16,847 nucleotides of DNA from CBDUXT01 sp965371245 (GTDB taxonomy: Bacteria; Planctomycetota; Phycisphaerae; UBA1845), in contig CBDUXT010000111.1 of NCBI GenBank assembly GCA_965371245.1, positions 1-16,847 on the forward strand, in the 5' to 3' direction. Position 1 is the first letter of the stretch; the number at the start of each line of letters is the position of its first letter. Under the pieces are notes generated by a model. The model saw only the letters and a program-made list of their open reading frames with translations. It did no database searches and had not been told where the DNA came from. Positions 5,740-13,506 of this stretch are shown here, piece by piece. The position numbers and the translations under genes were made by a program.

Positions 5740-8216
5740 GCGCCGGCTGCGCGCGAAGCGCGCTGAGTAAGAGGGTTCCGCGCGTGCAGCGTGAAGACCA
5801 TCCGGCCGACGCACTGGCGGCGCTACCCGCCGGCGAGGCAACGCACGCGGCCGTGTTCCATGGCGAAGCCTTTTGCGGCATCCTGGACCTTCGCGAAGTG
5901 CTTTTTTCCTCGCCGAAATGCATCTTCGCCGATCTTCTGGCAAGCACCGCCCCTTCTGAGATACCGGAGACCATGCCTCTTCAAGCCGTCGCCGAAAGCA
6001 TGAGAGCGCTACACTTGACGGCTGTCCCCGTCGTCGATCCAGAGAATCGCTTTGTCGGGGTGGTGACCGAGACGAGTCTACTCGCGGCGCTCGTAAGCCA
6101 CCACCGAAACTCCTTGAAGGAAAGCGCGCGTCTTGCAAACGTCATGGAACAGGAGGCCGCTCGGACGCGGGCCATCCTGGAGACGGCTGTCGATTGCATC
6201 GTGACGATCGATGAGGAAGGGATCATCGAGTCCTTCAACCCGGCCGGAGAGCGCATGTTCGGGTATCGCGCCGAAGAGGTCTTGGGCAACAACATCAGCA
6301 TGCTGATGCCCGCGCCTCACGCCGAGAAGCACGATGGATACATTTGCCACTACCTGGAGACCGGCGAGGCGAAAATCATCGGCGTCGGCCGCGTCGCGGA
6401 GGCACTCCGCAAGGACGGATCGGTCTTCCCCGTAGAGCTGGCCATCAGTGAAGTGCATGTCGGCGGGCGACGAAGCTTCACCGGCGTCGTCCGAGACATC
6501 ACCGAGCAAGAGAGGGTCAAGTCGGAGTTTGCGAGGCTTTCCCGCTTTCCACTGGAGAACCCGAATCCTGTCCTGGAACTGCGGAGCGACGGCGTCGTCA
6601 CCTACGCCAATCCGGCCGCCCAGGCGCTAGGGGCTAGGCTCGGCCTGGCTCCCGACCGACTCGGACACATGTTTCCCGGCGACCCCGGGCACCTTGTGGA
6701 ACAGTGCCTTGCCGAGATGCGCGACCTTATCGGTTGCGAGGTCCGGTTGAAGGACCGAGTCCTCACTTGGGCGCTTCATCCGGTTCCGGGACGCAAGCTT
6801 GTTCATGCCTACGGTCAGGACATCACGGAGCGGCAACGCATCCAGGAAGAGCTGCGCACCAAGTCGGAGCACTTGGAGCGAATGAATCGCGAACTGGAGG
6901 AACAGTCAGTCGCTCTCGCGGAGCAGGCGAATGAGCTGTCCGGTCTTTGCGACGCCGCTCAACGCGCCGACCGGGCCAAGAGTGAGTTCCTCGCCAACAT
7001 GAGCCACGAGATTCGCACGCCCATGACGGCCATCCTCGGGTTCACCGATGTACTCTTGGAGCAGGACGCCACGGAGTCGGACAAACTCAACGCGGTCAAC
7101 ACCGTTCGACGAAACGGCGAACACCTGCTATCGCTGATCAACGATATTCTGGACATCTCCAAGCTCGAGTCCGGAAAGCTCGATGTCGAACGGATCACCT
7201 GTACGACCTCTACGATTCTCGGCGATGTCTGCGATTTGCTCGCCGGGCGAGCGGACGATAGAGGGGTTCAGTTGAAACTCGAGGTCAGCGGCCTCATCCC
7301 GGAAAGTTTTCAGACCGACCCGACGCGGCTGCGTCAGGCGCTGTTGAACCTGGTCGGCAACGCCATCAAGTTCAGCCGGAACGGGACGATACGGATCGTC
7401 GTGTCCTGTCAGCGCGCCGTCGAACTCATCCAGTTCCAGGTCATCGACCAGGGTATCGGGATGACGCCCGAACAGATCGGTCGTCTCTTCCAACCGTTCG
7501 TACAGGCCGATGCGTCCATGACGCGGCGCTTCGGCGGAACGGGCCTGGGTCTGACCATCACGAAGCGAATCGCAGGGATTCTCGGCGGCGATTGCGTGGT
7601 GACCAGCGCAGCCGGCGTCGGCAGCACGTTTACGCTGACGGTCGCTACGGGTTCGCTCGACGGCGTGACGATGGTAAGTACGGCGCAGCCGCCGAAGCCG
7701 AAGCGCCCCGTGTCCGCCACCGAGCCGGGTGAAATGCCGACCCTGACGGGGCGGGTACTTCTGGTGGAGGATGGACCCGACAACCAACGGTTGATCTCAC
7801 GGATTCTGATGCGAGCCGGCGCAAGCGTAACCGTCGCCTCGAATGGGAAGGAAGGCGTGGATCAGGCCATCGGGGCCATGAGGCATCGGCGCGCGAACGA
7901 TCCCGACGAGCCGTACGATCTGATCCTCATGGACATGCAGATGCCCGTCATGGACGGCTACGAAGCCACGCGCGTGATCCGAGGGGCCGGCTACGATGGG
8001 CAGATCATCGCCATCACGGCTCACGCAATGAAGGGCGAGGCCGACAAGTGCCTGGCTGCCGGCTGCGACCACCACATGCCCAAGCCGATCGACCGAGCCA
8101 CGCTCCTTCGCGAGGTGTACAAGCGGATGAGGCTTCGGTCGTCCGGCTGTTCGTTGGTCAGTGACGTCGGGAACGCCGGGCTGCTGACCGTGGTCCGCTC
8201 CGCCGGTGTAGAGTGA
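5736..8216 (+). CDS. CBS-PAS-PAS hybrid sensor histidine kinase with receiver domain
   Basis: An 826-aa cytoplasmic hybrid two-component kinase with no membrane segment. Domains in order: a CBS pair (about 12-122), PAS1 (about 145-257), PAS2 (about 268-366), a coiled coil (about 366-412), HisKA with the phospho-accepting His423 in SHEIRTPM, HATPase with N box (QALLNLVGNAIKF, 535-547), G1 (DQGIGM, 571-576), F box (QPFVQ) and G2 (GGTGLGL, 600-606), then REC (about 672-795) with phospho-Asp733 in LMDMQMPVMDG and conserved Lys783. PAS1 closely follows the FixL haem domain: MPAPHAEKHDGYICHY and IIGVGR place His199 and Arg219 where FixL has its haem-ligand His and its ligand-sensing Arg. CBS pairs often bind adenine nucleotides, so it may combine redox or gas input with energy status (inference). 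No output regulator or phosphotransfer protein is nearby, so the partner is elsewhere. The start is the GTG in a 4-nt overlap with the upstream gene. Confidence 0.92.
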   Translation: MSAGCARSALSKRVPRVQREDHPADALAALPAGEATHAAVFHGEAFCGILDLREVLFSSPKCIFADLLASTAPSEIPETMPLQAVAESMRALHLTAVPVVDPENRFVGVVTETSLLAALVSHHRNSLKESARLANVMEQEAARTRAILETAVDCIVTIDEEGIIESFNPAGERMFGYRAEEVLGNNISMLMPAPHAEKHDGYICHYLETGEAKIIGVGRVAEALRKDGSVFPVELAISEVHVGGRRSFTGVVRDITEQERVKSEFARLSRFPLENPNPVLELRSDGVVTYANPAAQALGARLGLAPDRLGHMFPGDPGHLVEQCLAEMRDLIGCEVRLKDRVLTWALHPVPGRKLVHAYGQDITERQRIQEELRTKSEHLERMNRELEEQSVALAEQANELSGLCDAAQRADRAKSEFLANMSHEIRTPMTAILGFTDVLLEQDATESDKLNAVNTVRRNGEHLLSLINDILDISKLESGKLDVERITCTTSTILGDVCDLLAGRADDRGVQLKLEVSGLIPESFQTDPTRLRQALLNLVGNAIKFSRNGTIRIVVSCQRAVELIQFQVIDQGIGMTPEQIGRLFQPFVQADASMTRRFGGTGLGLTITKRIAGILGGDCVVTSAAGVGSTFTLTVATGSLDGVTMVSTAQPPKPKRPVSATEPGEMPTLTGRVLLVEDGPDNQRLISRILMRAGASVTVASNGKEGVDQAIGAMRHRRANDPDEPYDLILMDMQMPVMDGYEATRVIRGAGYDGQIIAITAHAMKGEADKCLAAGCDHHMPKPIDRATLLREVYKRMRLRSSGCSLVSDVGNAGLLTVVRSAGVE

Positions 8217-8407
8217 CACCCATATTGGCACGGAAGCGAGTGCCGTGCCGACAACGCTGGTCCCGGCAACCCCTCGACGATACACTTTTGCCGCAGTCTC
8301 TTGTGAGTGCGAACCAGCCTGTCATGGAACGGCGATCGACGGTCACGGATCATGGCGCTCCGGATGAGTTCATGGACATAGCCACGAAGTGGTGCGAACC
8401 GGAATGA
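8213..8407 (+). CDS. Possible 64-aa ORF bridging the kinase and dprA
   Basis: This frame begins with GTG overlapping the kinase stop (GTGA) and ends with TGA overlapping the ATG of dprA at 8404 (ATGA). It thus exactly fills the 187-base gap with coupling-type overlaps at both ends. An internal ATG at 8324 gives a shorter acidic peptide ending MDIATKWCEPE. No ribosome binding site is clear, a hairpin lies within its 5' part (8227-8249), and the first half is basic and not protein-like. It may be a real small gene, or a remnant that only couples translation of dprA. I do not recognise the product. Confidence 0.25.
   Translation: MTPILARKRVPCRQRWSRQPLDDTLLPQSLVSANQPVMERRSTVTDHGAPDEFMDIATKWCEPE
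8227..8249 (+). terminator. Hairpin just after the kinase stop
   Basis: GGCACGG (8227-8233) pairs perfectly with CCGTGCC (8243-8249) around a 9-nt loop, 10 bases after the kinase stop codon. No T-run follows, so it is not a classical intrinsic terminator. It may be an end-of-transcript or mRNA-stabilising structure, or a repeat fragment. Confidence 0.35.
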
Positions 8408-9585
8408 CGTCCACGGAAGTACCTTCCGTTCTGACCCACGCGGCCAGCCGCTATCTTCAGCTTCACCTGGCGTCCAACGTCGGACCCGTCCTCGCGCGCA
8501 GGCTGATCGAGCACTTTGGCACGGTCGATGACGTCCTCTCGGCTTCGATCTCGGCACTGAAGGGCGTCGATGGCGTCGGTCCCCGCACCGCCCAGGCGAT
8601 CGTCCGAACGCGCGACGATGGGGTGGCCGATCGTGAGGTCGAGCGAGCCGCGAAGTGCGGTGTTCGCATCCTGTGCCTTGCGGATCCGGACTACCCGGCC
8701 GCCTTACGACACATTAACGACCCCCCCACCTGCCTCTATCTTCGCGGAAACCTGAAACGCGCGGACGCGGTGGCCGTCGCCATCGTGGGTACGCGACGGT
8801 GTTCTCACTATGGGCGCGAGCAGGCGATTCGCTTTGGTGAACTTCTGGGCCGCGCCGGCTTTACCGTTGTCTCGGGGCTCGCGCGGGGCATCGATGCGCA
8901 TTCCCATCATGGCGCCCTGCGCGCCGGAGGACGTACCATCGCCGTGCTCGGCAACGGGCTGGCTTCGGTGTACCCGTCCGAACATGAGTCGCTCGCCACT
9001 GACATCTGTGACGCCGGGGCGCTTATCTCCGAGTTCCCGATCGATGCAGGCCCGGAGCCCGGCAACTTTCCCAGGCGCAACCGCATCATCACCGGTCTGT
9101 CCCTGGGCGTTCTCGTCATCGAGGCCGGCGCGCGCAGCGGCGCGCTCATCACCGCTCGGCTGGCCACGGAGTACAATCGAGAGGTGTTCGCCTTGCCCGG
9201 CCCGGTGGATCGTCCTGAATGGACCGCGGGGACCAACGGCTTGATTCGCGACGGGGCGGCCAAGCTCGTCACCTGCCTCGACGACATCCTCGATGAGCTT
9301 GCGGAGGTCGGTGAGATCATGGGGAAGGAGTCCGAGTCGACCGCTGAAACGCCCACAAGCGACCGAGCAGGATCAACACTCCTTGCGTCCCTCACCCCCG
9401 GCGAGCGAGCGCTGTTCCGTGCCATCACCGGCGGCGCGGAGGGGATCGACTCCATGGTCGAGGCTGTCGAGATGCCGATCGGCCAGGTCATGCCCGCTCT
9501 GACGTCATTGCAAATCAAGGGGCTGGTGAGACAGCTACCCGGCGGGCGCTTCAACGTGCGCCGCGCCGCCCCCTCCCAACATTGA
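8404..9585 (+). CDS. dprA: DNA processing protein DprA
   Basis: A 393-aa DprA/Smf protein. DprA binds incoming single-stranded DNA in the cytoplasm and loads RecA during natural transformation; it is also widespread in bacteria not known to be competent. Visible parts: an N-terminal helix-hairpin-helix-like region (about 15-70, with GVDGVGPRTAQAI); the Rossmann-like DprA core with IVGTRRCSHYG (128-137), SGLARGID (157-164), the FPRRNRII loop (222-229) and EAGARSGALITA (240-251); a low-complexity linker (about 300-325); and a C-terminal winged-helix (DML1-like) domain (about 328-386). All core motifs look intact. The ATG at 8404 is preferred because it overlaps the stop of the upstream 64-aa ORF; GTG at 8389 or 8392 in the same frame are alternatives. 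None has a strong ribosome binding site. No other competence gene is in the window. Confidence 0.93.
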   Translation: MTSTEVPSVLTHAASRYLQLHLASNVGPVLARRLIEHFGTVDDVLSASISALKGVDGVGPRTAQAIVRTRDDGVADREVERAAKCGVRILCLADPDYPAALRHINDPPTCLYLRGNLKRADAVAVAIVGTRRCSHYGREQAIRFGELLGRAGFTVVSGLARGIDAHSHHGALRAGGRTIAVLGNGLASVYPSEHESLATDICDAGALISEFPIDAGPEPGNFPRRNRIITGLSLGVLVIEAGARSGALITARLATEYNREVFALPGPVDRPEWTAGTNGLIRDGAAKLVTCLDDILDELAEVGEIMGKESESTAETPTSDRAGSTLLASLTPGERALFRAITGGAEGIDSMVEAVEMPIGQVMPALTSLQIKGLVRQLPGGRFNVRRAAPSQH

Positions 9586-9661
9586 CCCGTATCGCCACAC
9601 CCACAAGAATGGGTTCTTCGATCAGCACGGGAGCGCACCGGCGGGCGGATTGCGCCGGAGG

Positions 9662-9770
9662 CGCTGGGAGGTGGGTGGGCTACCTCTTCAGAGGGGGGGG
9701 GGACTCGAATCGTCCCCGAATTCCCGTCCCCCACGGCCAAAGCCATGGGCCACCCAACCCGCCCAGCTTG
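9662..9770. repeat. Imperfect foldback with a G10 run
   Basis: GCTGGGAGGTGGGTGG near 9663 is imperfectly complementary to CCACCCAACCCGCCCAGC ending near 9770. Between them is a run of ten G (9693-9702) and matching C-rich tracts at 9713-9716 and 9728-9732. The whole spacer between dprA and the CoA ligase can fold back on itself. It may be a decayed palindromic repeat. Its right arm overlaps an in-frame ATG at 9745 that I do not take as the start of the ligase. Confidence 0.45.
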
Positions 9771-9780
9771 TGAGAAAAGC

Positions 9781-11739
9781 ATGACGACTCTTCAACCGAT
9801 GTGGCAACCGTCCGAGTCCCGGGTGCATGGCACGCAGATGCATGCGTTCATGCACCGGGTCTCCGGCAAGTACGGCATCGCACCGGGTTTTCCGGCGATG
9901 CACGCCTGGTCCGTCGATCATCGCGAAGACTTCTGGCGCGAGATGTTCGACTTCGCCGGGATCGTAACCACCACCACATCCGATCGAGTGACCACCGGCG
10001 AAGGCATGCTCGGCACCAACTGGTTCCCCCAGACGCAGTTGAACTTCGCGGCCCATCTTCTTCGATTTGATGACGGCCGAGTCGCCATTGCGGCCGAGGA
10101 CGAGCGGGGAAGGACCCGATCGATCACCTATCGACAGCTCCGTGGCGAGGTCGCCCGATGCGCTGCGGCCATGCGGGCGGCCGGCGTCACGCGCGGCGAT
10201 CGTGTCGCCGGTTTTCTTCCGAACATCCCGGAAGCCGTGGTGGCCATGCTGGCGGCGGCGAGCATCGGCGCGATGTGGTCGTCGTGTTCTCCGGATTTCG
10301 GCATCAGCGGCGTGTTGGATCGCTTCGGTCAGATTGAGCCCAAGCTGTTGATCGCGGCCGACGGGTACACCTACAACGGCAAGCCGATCGACACGCTGGA
10401 GCGCGTTCGCGGGATCGTCGAGCGCATCCCCAGCATCGAACGCGTCGTTGTCGTCGCGTTCCTGGACGAATCGCCGAACCTCTCTGCGGTGCCAGCGGCC
10501 ACCCTGTGGTCCGCCTTTCTTGAGACGGACGCCGCAGACGAATCCGCGCCGCTCGAGCCGACGTTTGAGTCGCTCCCGTTCGATCACCCGCTGTACATCA
10601 TGTATTCGTCGGGCACGACGGGCGTGCCCAAGTGCATCGTCCACGGGTCCGGCGGCACGTTGTTGCAGCACATGAAGGAACTGATGCTGCACTGTGACCT
10701 CCGCCGCGACGACGCCATTTTCTACTTCACCACCTGCGGATGGATGATGTGGAACTGGCTGGTCAGCTCGCTCGGTGTCGGCGCGACGGTCGTGCTCTAC
10801 GAGGGCAGCCCGCTTCATCCCGATCCCGACCACCTGTGGCGCATGACCGACCGACTGGGCATCACTGTGTTCGGCACGAGCCCCAAGTACCTGTCCGCCT
10901 GTGAGAATCTCGGCCTGACGCCCGGCAAGACGCACGACCTCTCGCGGCTGCGGGCGGTCTTGTCCACCGGCTCGCCGCTGACCGTCGAGAACTTCCAATG
11001 GGTCTACAACAACATCAAGACCGACCTTCAGCTCTCCAGCATCTGCGGCGGCACCGACATCATCAGTTGCTTCATGCTGGGCAACCCGATCCTTCCCGTG
11101 TACGCCGGCGAGATTCAGAGCATCGGCTTGGGCATGGACGTTAGAGCCCTCGGTGAAAACGGCCAACCGGTCATCGGCCGGAAGGGGGAACTCGTCTGCT
11201 GCCAGCCGTTCCCGTCGCAGCCGACCGGCTTTTGGAACGACCCCGACGGCTCCAAGTACCGAGGGGCGTACTTCGACCACTTCCCCGGCATCTGGCGACA
11301 CGGTGACTTCGTCGAGATCACCGAGCGCGGCGGCGTCATCGTGTATGGCCGGTCCGACGCCACGCTCAACCCCGGCGGGGTGCGCATCGGCACGGCCGAG
11401 ATCTACCGACAGGTCGAGGGCCTGGACGAGGTCATCGACAGCGTCGTCGTCGGCAAGCGGACCGCCGATGAGGACGTCGAGGTGTGCCTTTTCGTCGTGC
11501 TGCGCGAGGGATTGACGCTGGACGAAACGTTGACCAAGGCCATCAAGACCCGCATCGCCGCCGGCGCCTCGAAGCGCCACGTGCCGAGATACGTTGCCCA
11601 GGTGTCAGCCGTTCCCTACACCATCAGCGGTAAAAAGGTGGAGCTGGCCGTCGCCCGCATGATCCACGGCGAGGATGTCCCCAACCGTGATGCACTAGCC
11701 AACCCCGAGGCGCTGGAGCAATACGCGGGGATTGTGTGA
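9781..11739 (+). CDS. aacS: Acetoacetyl-CoA synthetase (acetoacetate-CoA ligase)
   Basis: A 652-aa ANL-superfamily adenylate-forming enzyme, EC 6.2.1.16 by family resemblance: acetoacetate + ATP + CoA gives acetoacetyl-CoA + AMP + PPi in the cytoplasm. The N-terminal WQPSESRVHGTQMHAFM and FPAMHAWSVDHREDFW segments are typical of this enzyme rather than of acetyl-CoA synthetase. Other motifs: the P-loop-like YSSGTTGVPK (275-284), SICGGTDI near 420, GDF at 508-510, GRSDATLNPGGVRIG (523-537), and the C-terminal adenylation Lys618 in ISGKKVE. Length fits the family. The start at 9781 fits the family N-terminus; an ATG 36 bases upstream lies in the foldback spacer. The ribosome binding site is weak (GAGAAAAG). 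It could use ketone bodies or acetoacetate released from branched-chain or aromatic amino-acid breakdown or from polyhydroxybutyrate. No such pathway genes are adjacent, so the role is inferred. Confidence 0.93.
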   Translation: MTTLQPMWQPSESRVHGTQMHAFMHRVSGKYGIAPGFPAMHAWSVDHREDFWREMFDFAGIVTTTTSDRVTTGEGMLGTNWFPQTQLNFAAHLLRFDDGRVAIAAEDERGRTRSITYRQLRGEVARCAAAMRAAGVTRGDRVAGFLPNIPEAVVAMLAAASIGAMWSSCSPDFGISGVLDRFGQIEPKLLIAADGYTYNGKPIDTLERVRGIVERIPSIERVVVVAFLDESPNLSAVPAATLWSAFLETDAADESAPLEPTFESLPFDHPLYIMYSSGTTGVPKCIVHGSGGTLLQHMKELMLHCDLRRDDAIFYFTTCGWMMWNWLVSSLGVGATVVLYEGSPLHPDPDHLWRMTDRLGITVFGTSPKYLSACENLGLTPGKTHDLSRLRAVLSTGSPLTVENFQWVYNNIKTDLQLSSICGGTDIISCFMLGNPILPVYAGEIQSIGLGMDVRALGENGQPVIGRKGELVCCQPFPSQPTGFWNDPDGSKYRGAYFDHFPGIWRHGDFVEITERGGVIVYGRSDATLNPGGVRIGTAEIYRQVEGLDEVIDSVVVGKRTADEDVEVCLFVVLREGLTLDETLTKAIKTRIAAGASKRHVPRYVAQVSAVPYTISGKKVELAVARMIHGEDVPNRDALANPEALEQYAGIV

Positions 11740-11793
11740 GACCACCAGGCGTCCCTTGAACAAATGTGGCGCGGGCTTCTCGACGCCTCTGCG

Positions 11794-11886
11794 AGAGCGT
11801 GTTCAAGAGGGCTCTTTCCGAGCCGCGACCGTAAGGGAGCGGTCCGGTTCCGTAGGCAAGACCGCTCCCTTACGGTCGCGGCTCGG
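11794..11886. repeat. Perfect hairpin element, family A copy 3, between convergent genes
   Basis: Arms 11818-11843 and 11861-11886 are perfectly complementary over 26 bp around a 17-nt loop. The left flank (AGAGCGTGT at 11794 to the arm) is shared with copy 1 at 559. It lies between the converging stops at 11739 and 11906. It could terminate transcription from both sides, though T-runs are absent. Being symmetric, it has no strand. It is the best-preserved of the three copies. Confidence 0.85.
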
Positions 11887-11905
11887 TTAAGAACGGCGCG
11901 TCGGG

Positions 11906-13087
11906 CTACAGCTTTCCGAGAATCGCTTCCGTCATCTGCGTTGTGGTGGCCGCGCCGTGCGCAAAGACATCCGGACCGCCGGTCAGGCGCAGCATGTCGT
12001 ACGTTCGGACCTTGCCCTCTTTGACCACTGTGCCAACGGCCGCGCGGATGCGGTCGGCCTTGTCCGTCTCGCCGATGTGATCGAGCATCATGCAGGCCGA
12101 CAGGATCATCGCAATCGGGTTGACGATCGACGGCGACAGTGTCTGATACTTCGGCGCGGAGCCGTGCGTGGGTTCGAAGACGGCTACCTCACGCCCGATG
12201 TTGGCGCTACAGGCGAAGCCCAGCCCCCCGATCAACCCTGCGAATCCGTCGGAGACGATGTCCCCGAACATGTTCCCCGAGACGAGCACGCCGTAGGTTT
12301 CGGGGTTCTTGGTCATCCACATCATCTGGGCGTCGATGTTGGTTTCCCATAGGGCGATGTCGGGATAGTCCGCGGCGACGGCCTTCGCCTCGGCGCGCAT
12401 CATGCCCGAGGTCTCGCGGATGACATTCGGCTTTTCACACACCGTGACCGATTTGTAGCCGAACTTCCTGGCGTAGGCGAAGGCCTCCGCGACGATCCGC
12501 CGGCACGCCGGCCGGGTGAAGATTCGCGTGGAGACCGCAAGGTCGGCGCCGGGGACATCGGCAAAGCGCGCGAATCTGGGGTGCGTCGCCAGCGCGGTTC
12601 GAACCGTCGGCGGTGGATCCGTCCATTCGACGCCGCCGTAGAGCCCCTCCGTGTTCTGCCGGAAGATGACCGCATCGACGGCCGGTTCCTCGAACCCGTC
12701 GTCCTTGCGGCGTATGAAGTTCAGCGGGTTGCCCTCGAAGGAACGGCAGGGACGAATCGAGACATCGAGGTTGAAGTGCTGCCGAAGCCCCACAATCGGG
12801 CTTGCGTAGACGAACCCCTTGTCCTGAAGCGCCGGAGACAGCTCCGCGGCCGCCTGATCCTTCGGCTTCGACGTAATCGCCCCGAAAAGCCCGAGCCTGT
12901 GCTCTTCGAGCAGCTTGACCGTACGTTCCGGCAGGGCGTTTCCCTCTTTAGTCCAGAACTCCCAACCGATGTCGGCCGGCACGTAGTCGGCCTCGAAGCC
13001 GACGGCGGAAAGTACGTTCAATGCCTGAGGCAAGACGGTTTGGCCGATCCCGTCGCCCGGCATGGTGACCACGGTTGTTTTCGCCAC
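11906..13087 (-). CDS. Isocitrate/isopropylmalate dehydrogenase-family enzyme, NADP-type
   Basis: A 393-aa beta-decarboxylating dehydrogenase, acting on a malate-type substrate with a metal ion. Visible: GDGIG (11-15); substrate loop SPIVGLRQ (96-103); Arg112, Arg115 and Arg143 for carboxylates; NTEGLYGGVEW; Lys219; metal-binding Asp252, Asp276 and Asp280 (GDIVSDGFAG). Lys313-Tyr314 in HGSAPKY, with Tyr363 and Arg367 in TYDMLRL, match the four residues that give E. coli isocitrate dehydrogenase its NADP preference. The substrate loop differs: where E. coli Icd has Ser113-x-Asn115, this has Ser96-x-Ile98. The ligand may therefore be isocitrate or a related 3-alkylmalate; I leave the symbol empty. 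The start is GTG at 13087, with AAGGAG 7 nt upstream and the family-typical KTTVVTMPGDGIG right after. The frame stays open to 13216, but that part is leader. It is a single gene, divergent from the DUF2330 gene. Confidence 0.85.
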   Translation of the reverse strand: MAKTTVVTMPGDGIGQTVLPQALNVLSAVGFEADYVPADIGWEFWTKEGNALPERTVKLLEEHRLGLFGAITSKPKDQAAAELSPALQDKGFVYASPIVGLRQHFNLDVSIRPCRSFEGNPLNFIRRKDDGFEEPAVDAVIFRQNTEGLYGGVEWTDPPPTVRTALATHPRFARFADVPGADLAVSTRIFTRPACRRIVAEAFAYARKFGYKSVTVCEKPNVIRETSGMMRAEAKAVAADYPDIALWETNIDAQMMWMTKNPETYGVLVSGNMFGDIVSDGFAGLIGGLGFACSANIGREVAVFEPTHGSAPKYQTLSPSIVNPIAMILSACMMLDHIGETDKADRIRAAVGTVVKEGKVRTYDMLRLTGGPDVFAHGAATTTQMTEAILGKL

Positions 13088-13220
13088 GATGAGTCTCCTT
13101 GTGCGGCCGCCCTCGGCCATCTGAAACGCGCCCTGGGCGCCGGATTCTCCGCCCGGCGCCGTACGGACGCCCGGTCGCTGTCGCGGAAACGGCGCCTGCC
13201 TTGTGCCGCTGGACACAAGG
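13088..13220 (-). promoter_or_regulatory. Structured leader of the dehydrogenase gene
   Basis: Read on the minus strand, the leader holds a hairpin CCTTGTG/CACAAGG (13220-13199, 8-nt loop), then an 8-bp GC-only hairpin GGCGCCGG/CCGGCGCC (13160-13136, 9-nt loop), then the ribosome binding site AAGGAG (13100-13095). The 8-mer GCACAAGG occurs both as the closing arm of the first hairpin and overlapping the ribosome binding site, so the first arm could pair with either. This is compatible with translational control but could be chance. Confidence 0.35.
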
Positions 13221-13303
13221 TACGCGAAACCGTCCAGCCTTCAAGATACCCCCACTCGCACGAATGGGTCCACGTACGTGACAGCGTTCGCGTTGGGTCG
13301 TTC

Positions 13304-13373
13304 TCAGAGCAACGGGCGCGAGCCCGGTGACAGGATGACGCGGGGGTCCGCAGGCTGGCGCCGACGGCTCTGA
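13304..13373 (-). repeat. 70-bp palindromic element, family D, inverted full copy
   Basis: Bounded by TCAGAG (13304-13309) and CTCTGA (13368-13373), exactly 70 bp like the copy at 4854-4923 and in the opposite orientation relative to it. Both internal stem regions are recognisable, though each has lost some pairing. It lies in the divergent region between the dehydrogenase and the DUF2330 gene, where it might affect either promoter. Confidence 0.8.
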
Positions 13374-13506
13374 TTCGGCGCATCGGTCCCGCCGAAGATG
13401 TCACGGATCTTGGGGCTTCCCTGGCCACTTGGTGACGCATATGGTAGACCGACATGGCAACCAGGGATGTTCGGTACCGTTCAACACCGTCACGGTCAGG
13501 AGCTGG

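Noticed and set aside
9688..11580. 630-aa antisense frame opposite the acetoacetyl-CoA synthetase
   Set aside because: Long only because third-position GC bias removes stops on the opposite strand; Asp/Val/Gln-rich with no recognisable domain, while the sense strand is an intact enzyme.
12581..13330. 249-aa plus-strand frame opposite the dehydrogenase
   Set aside because: Shadow of the minus-strand gene and its leader; Arg-rich and without any motif.
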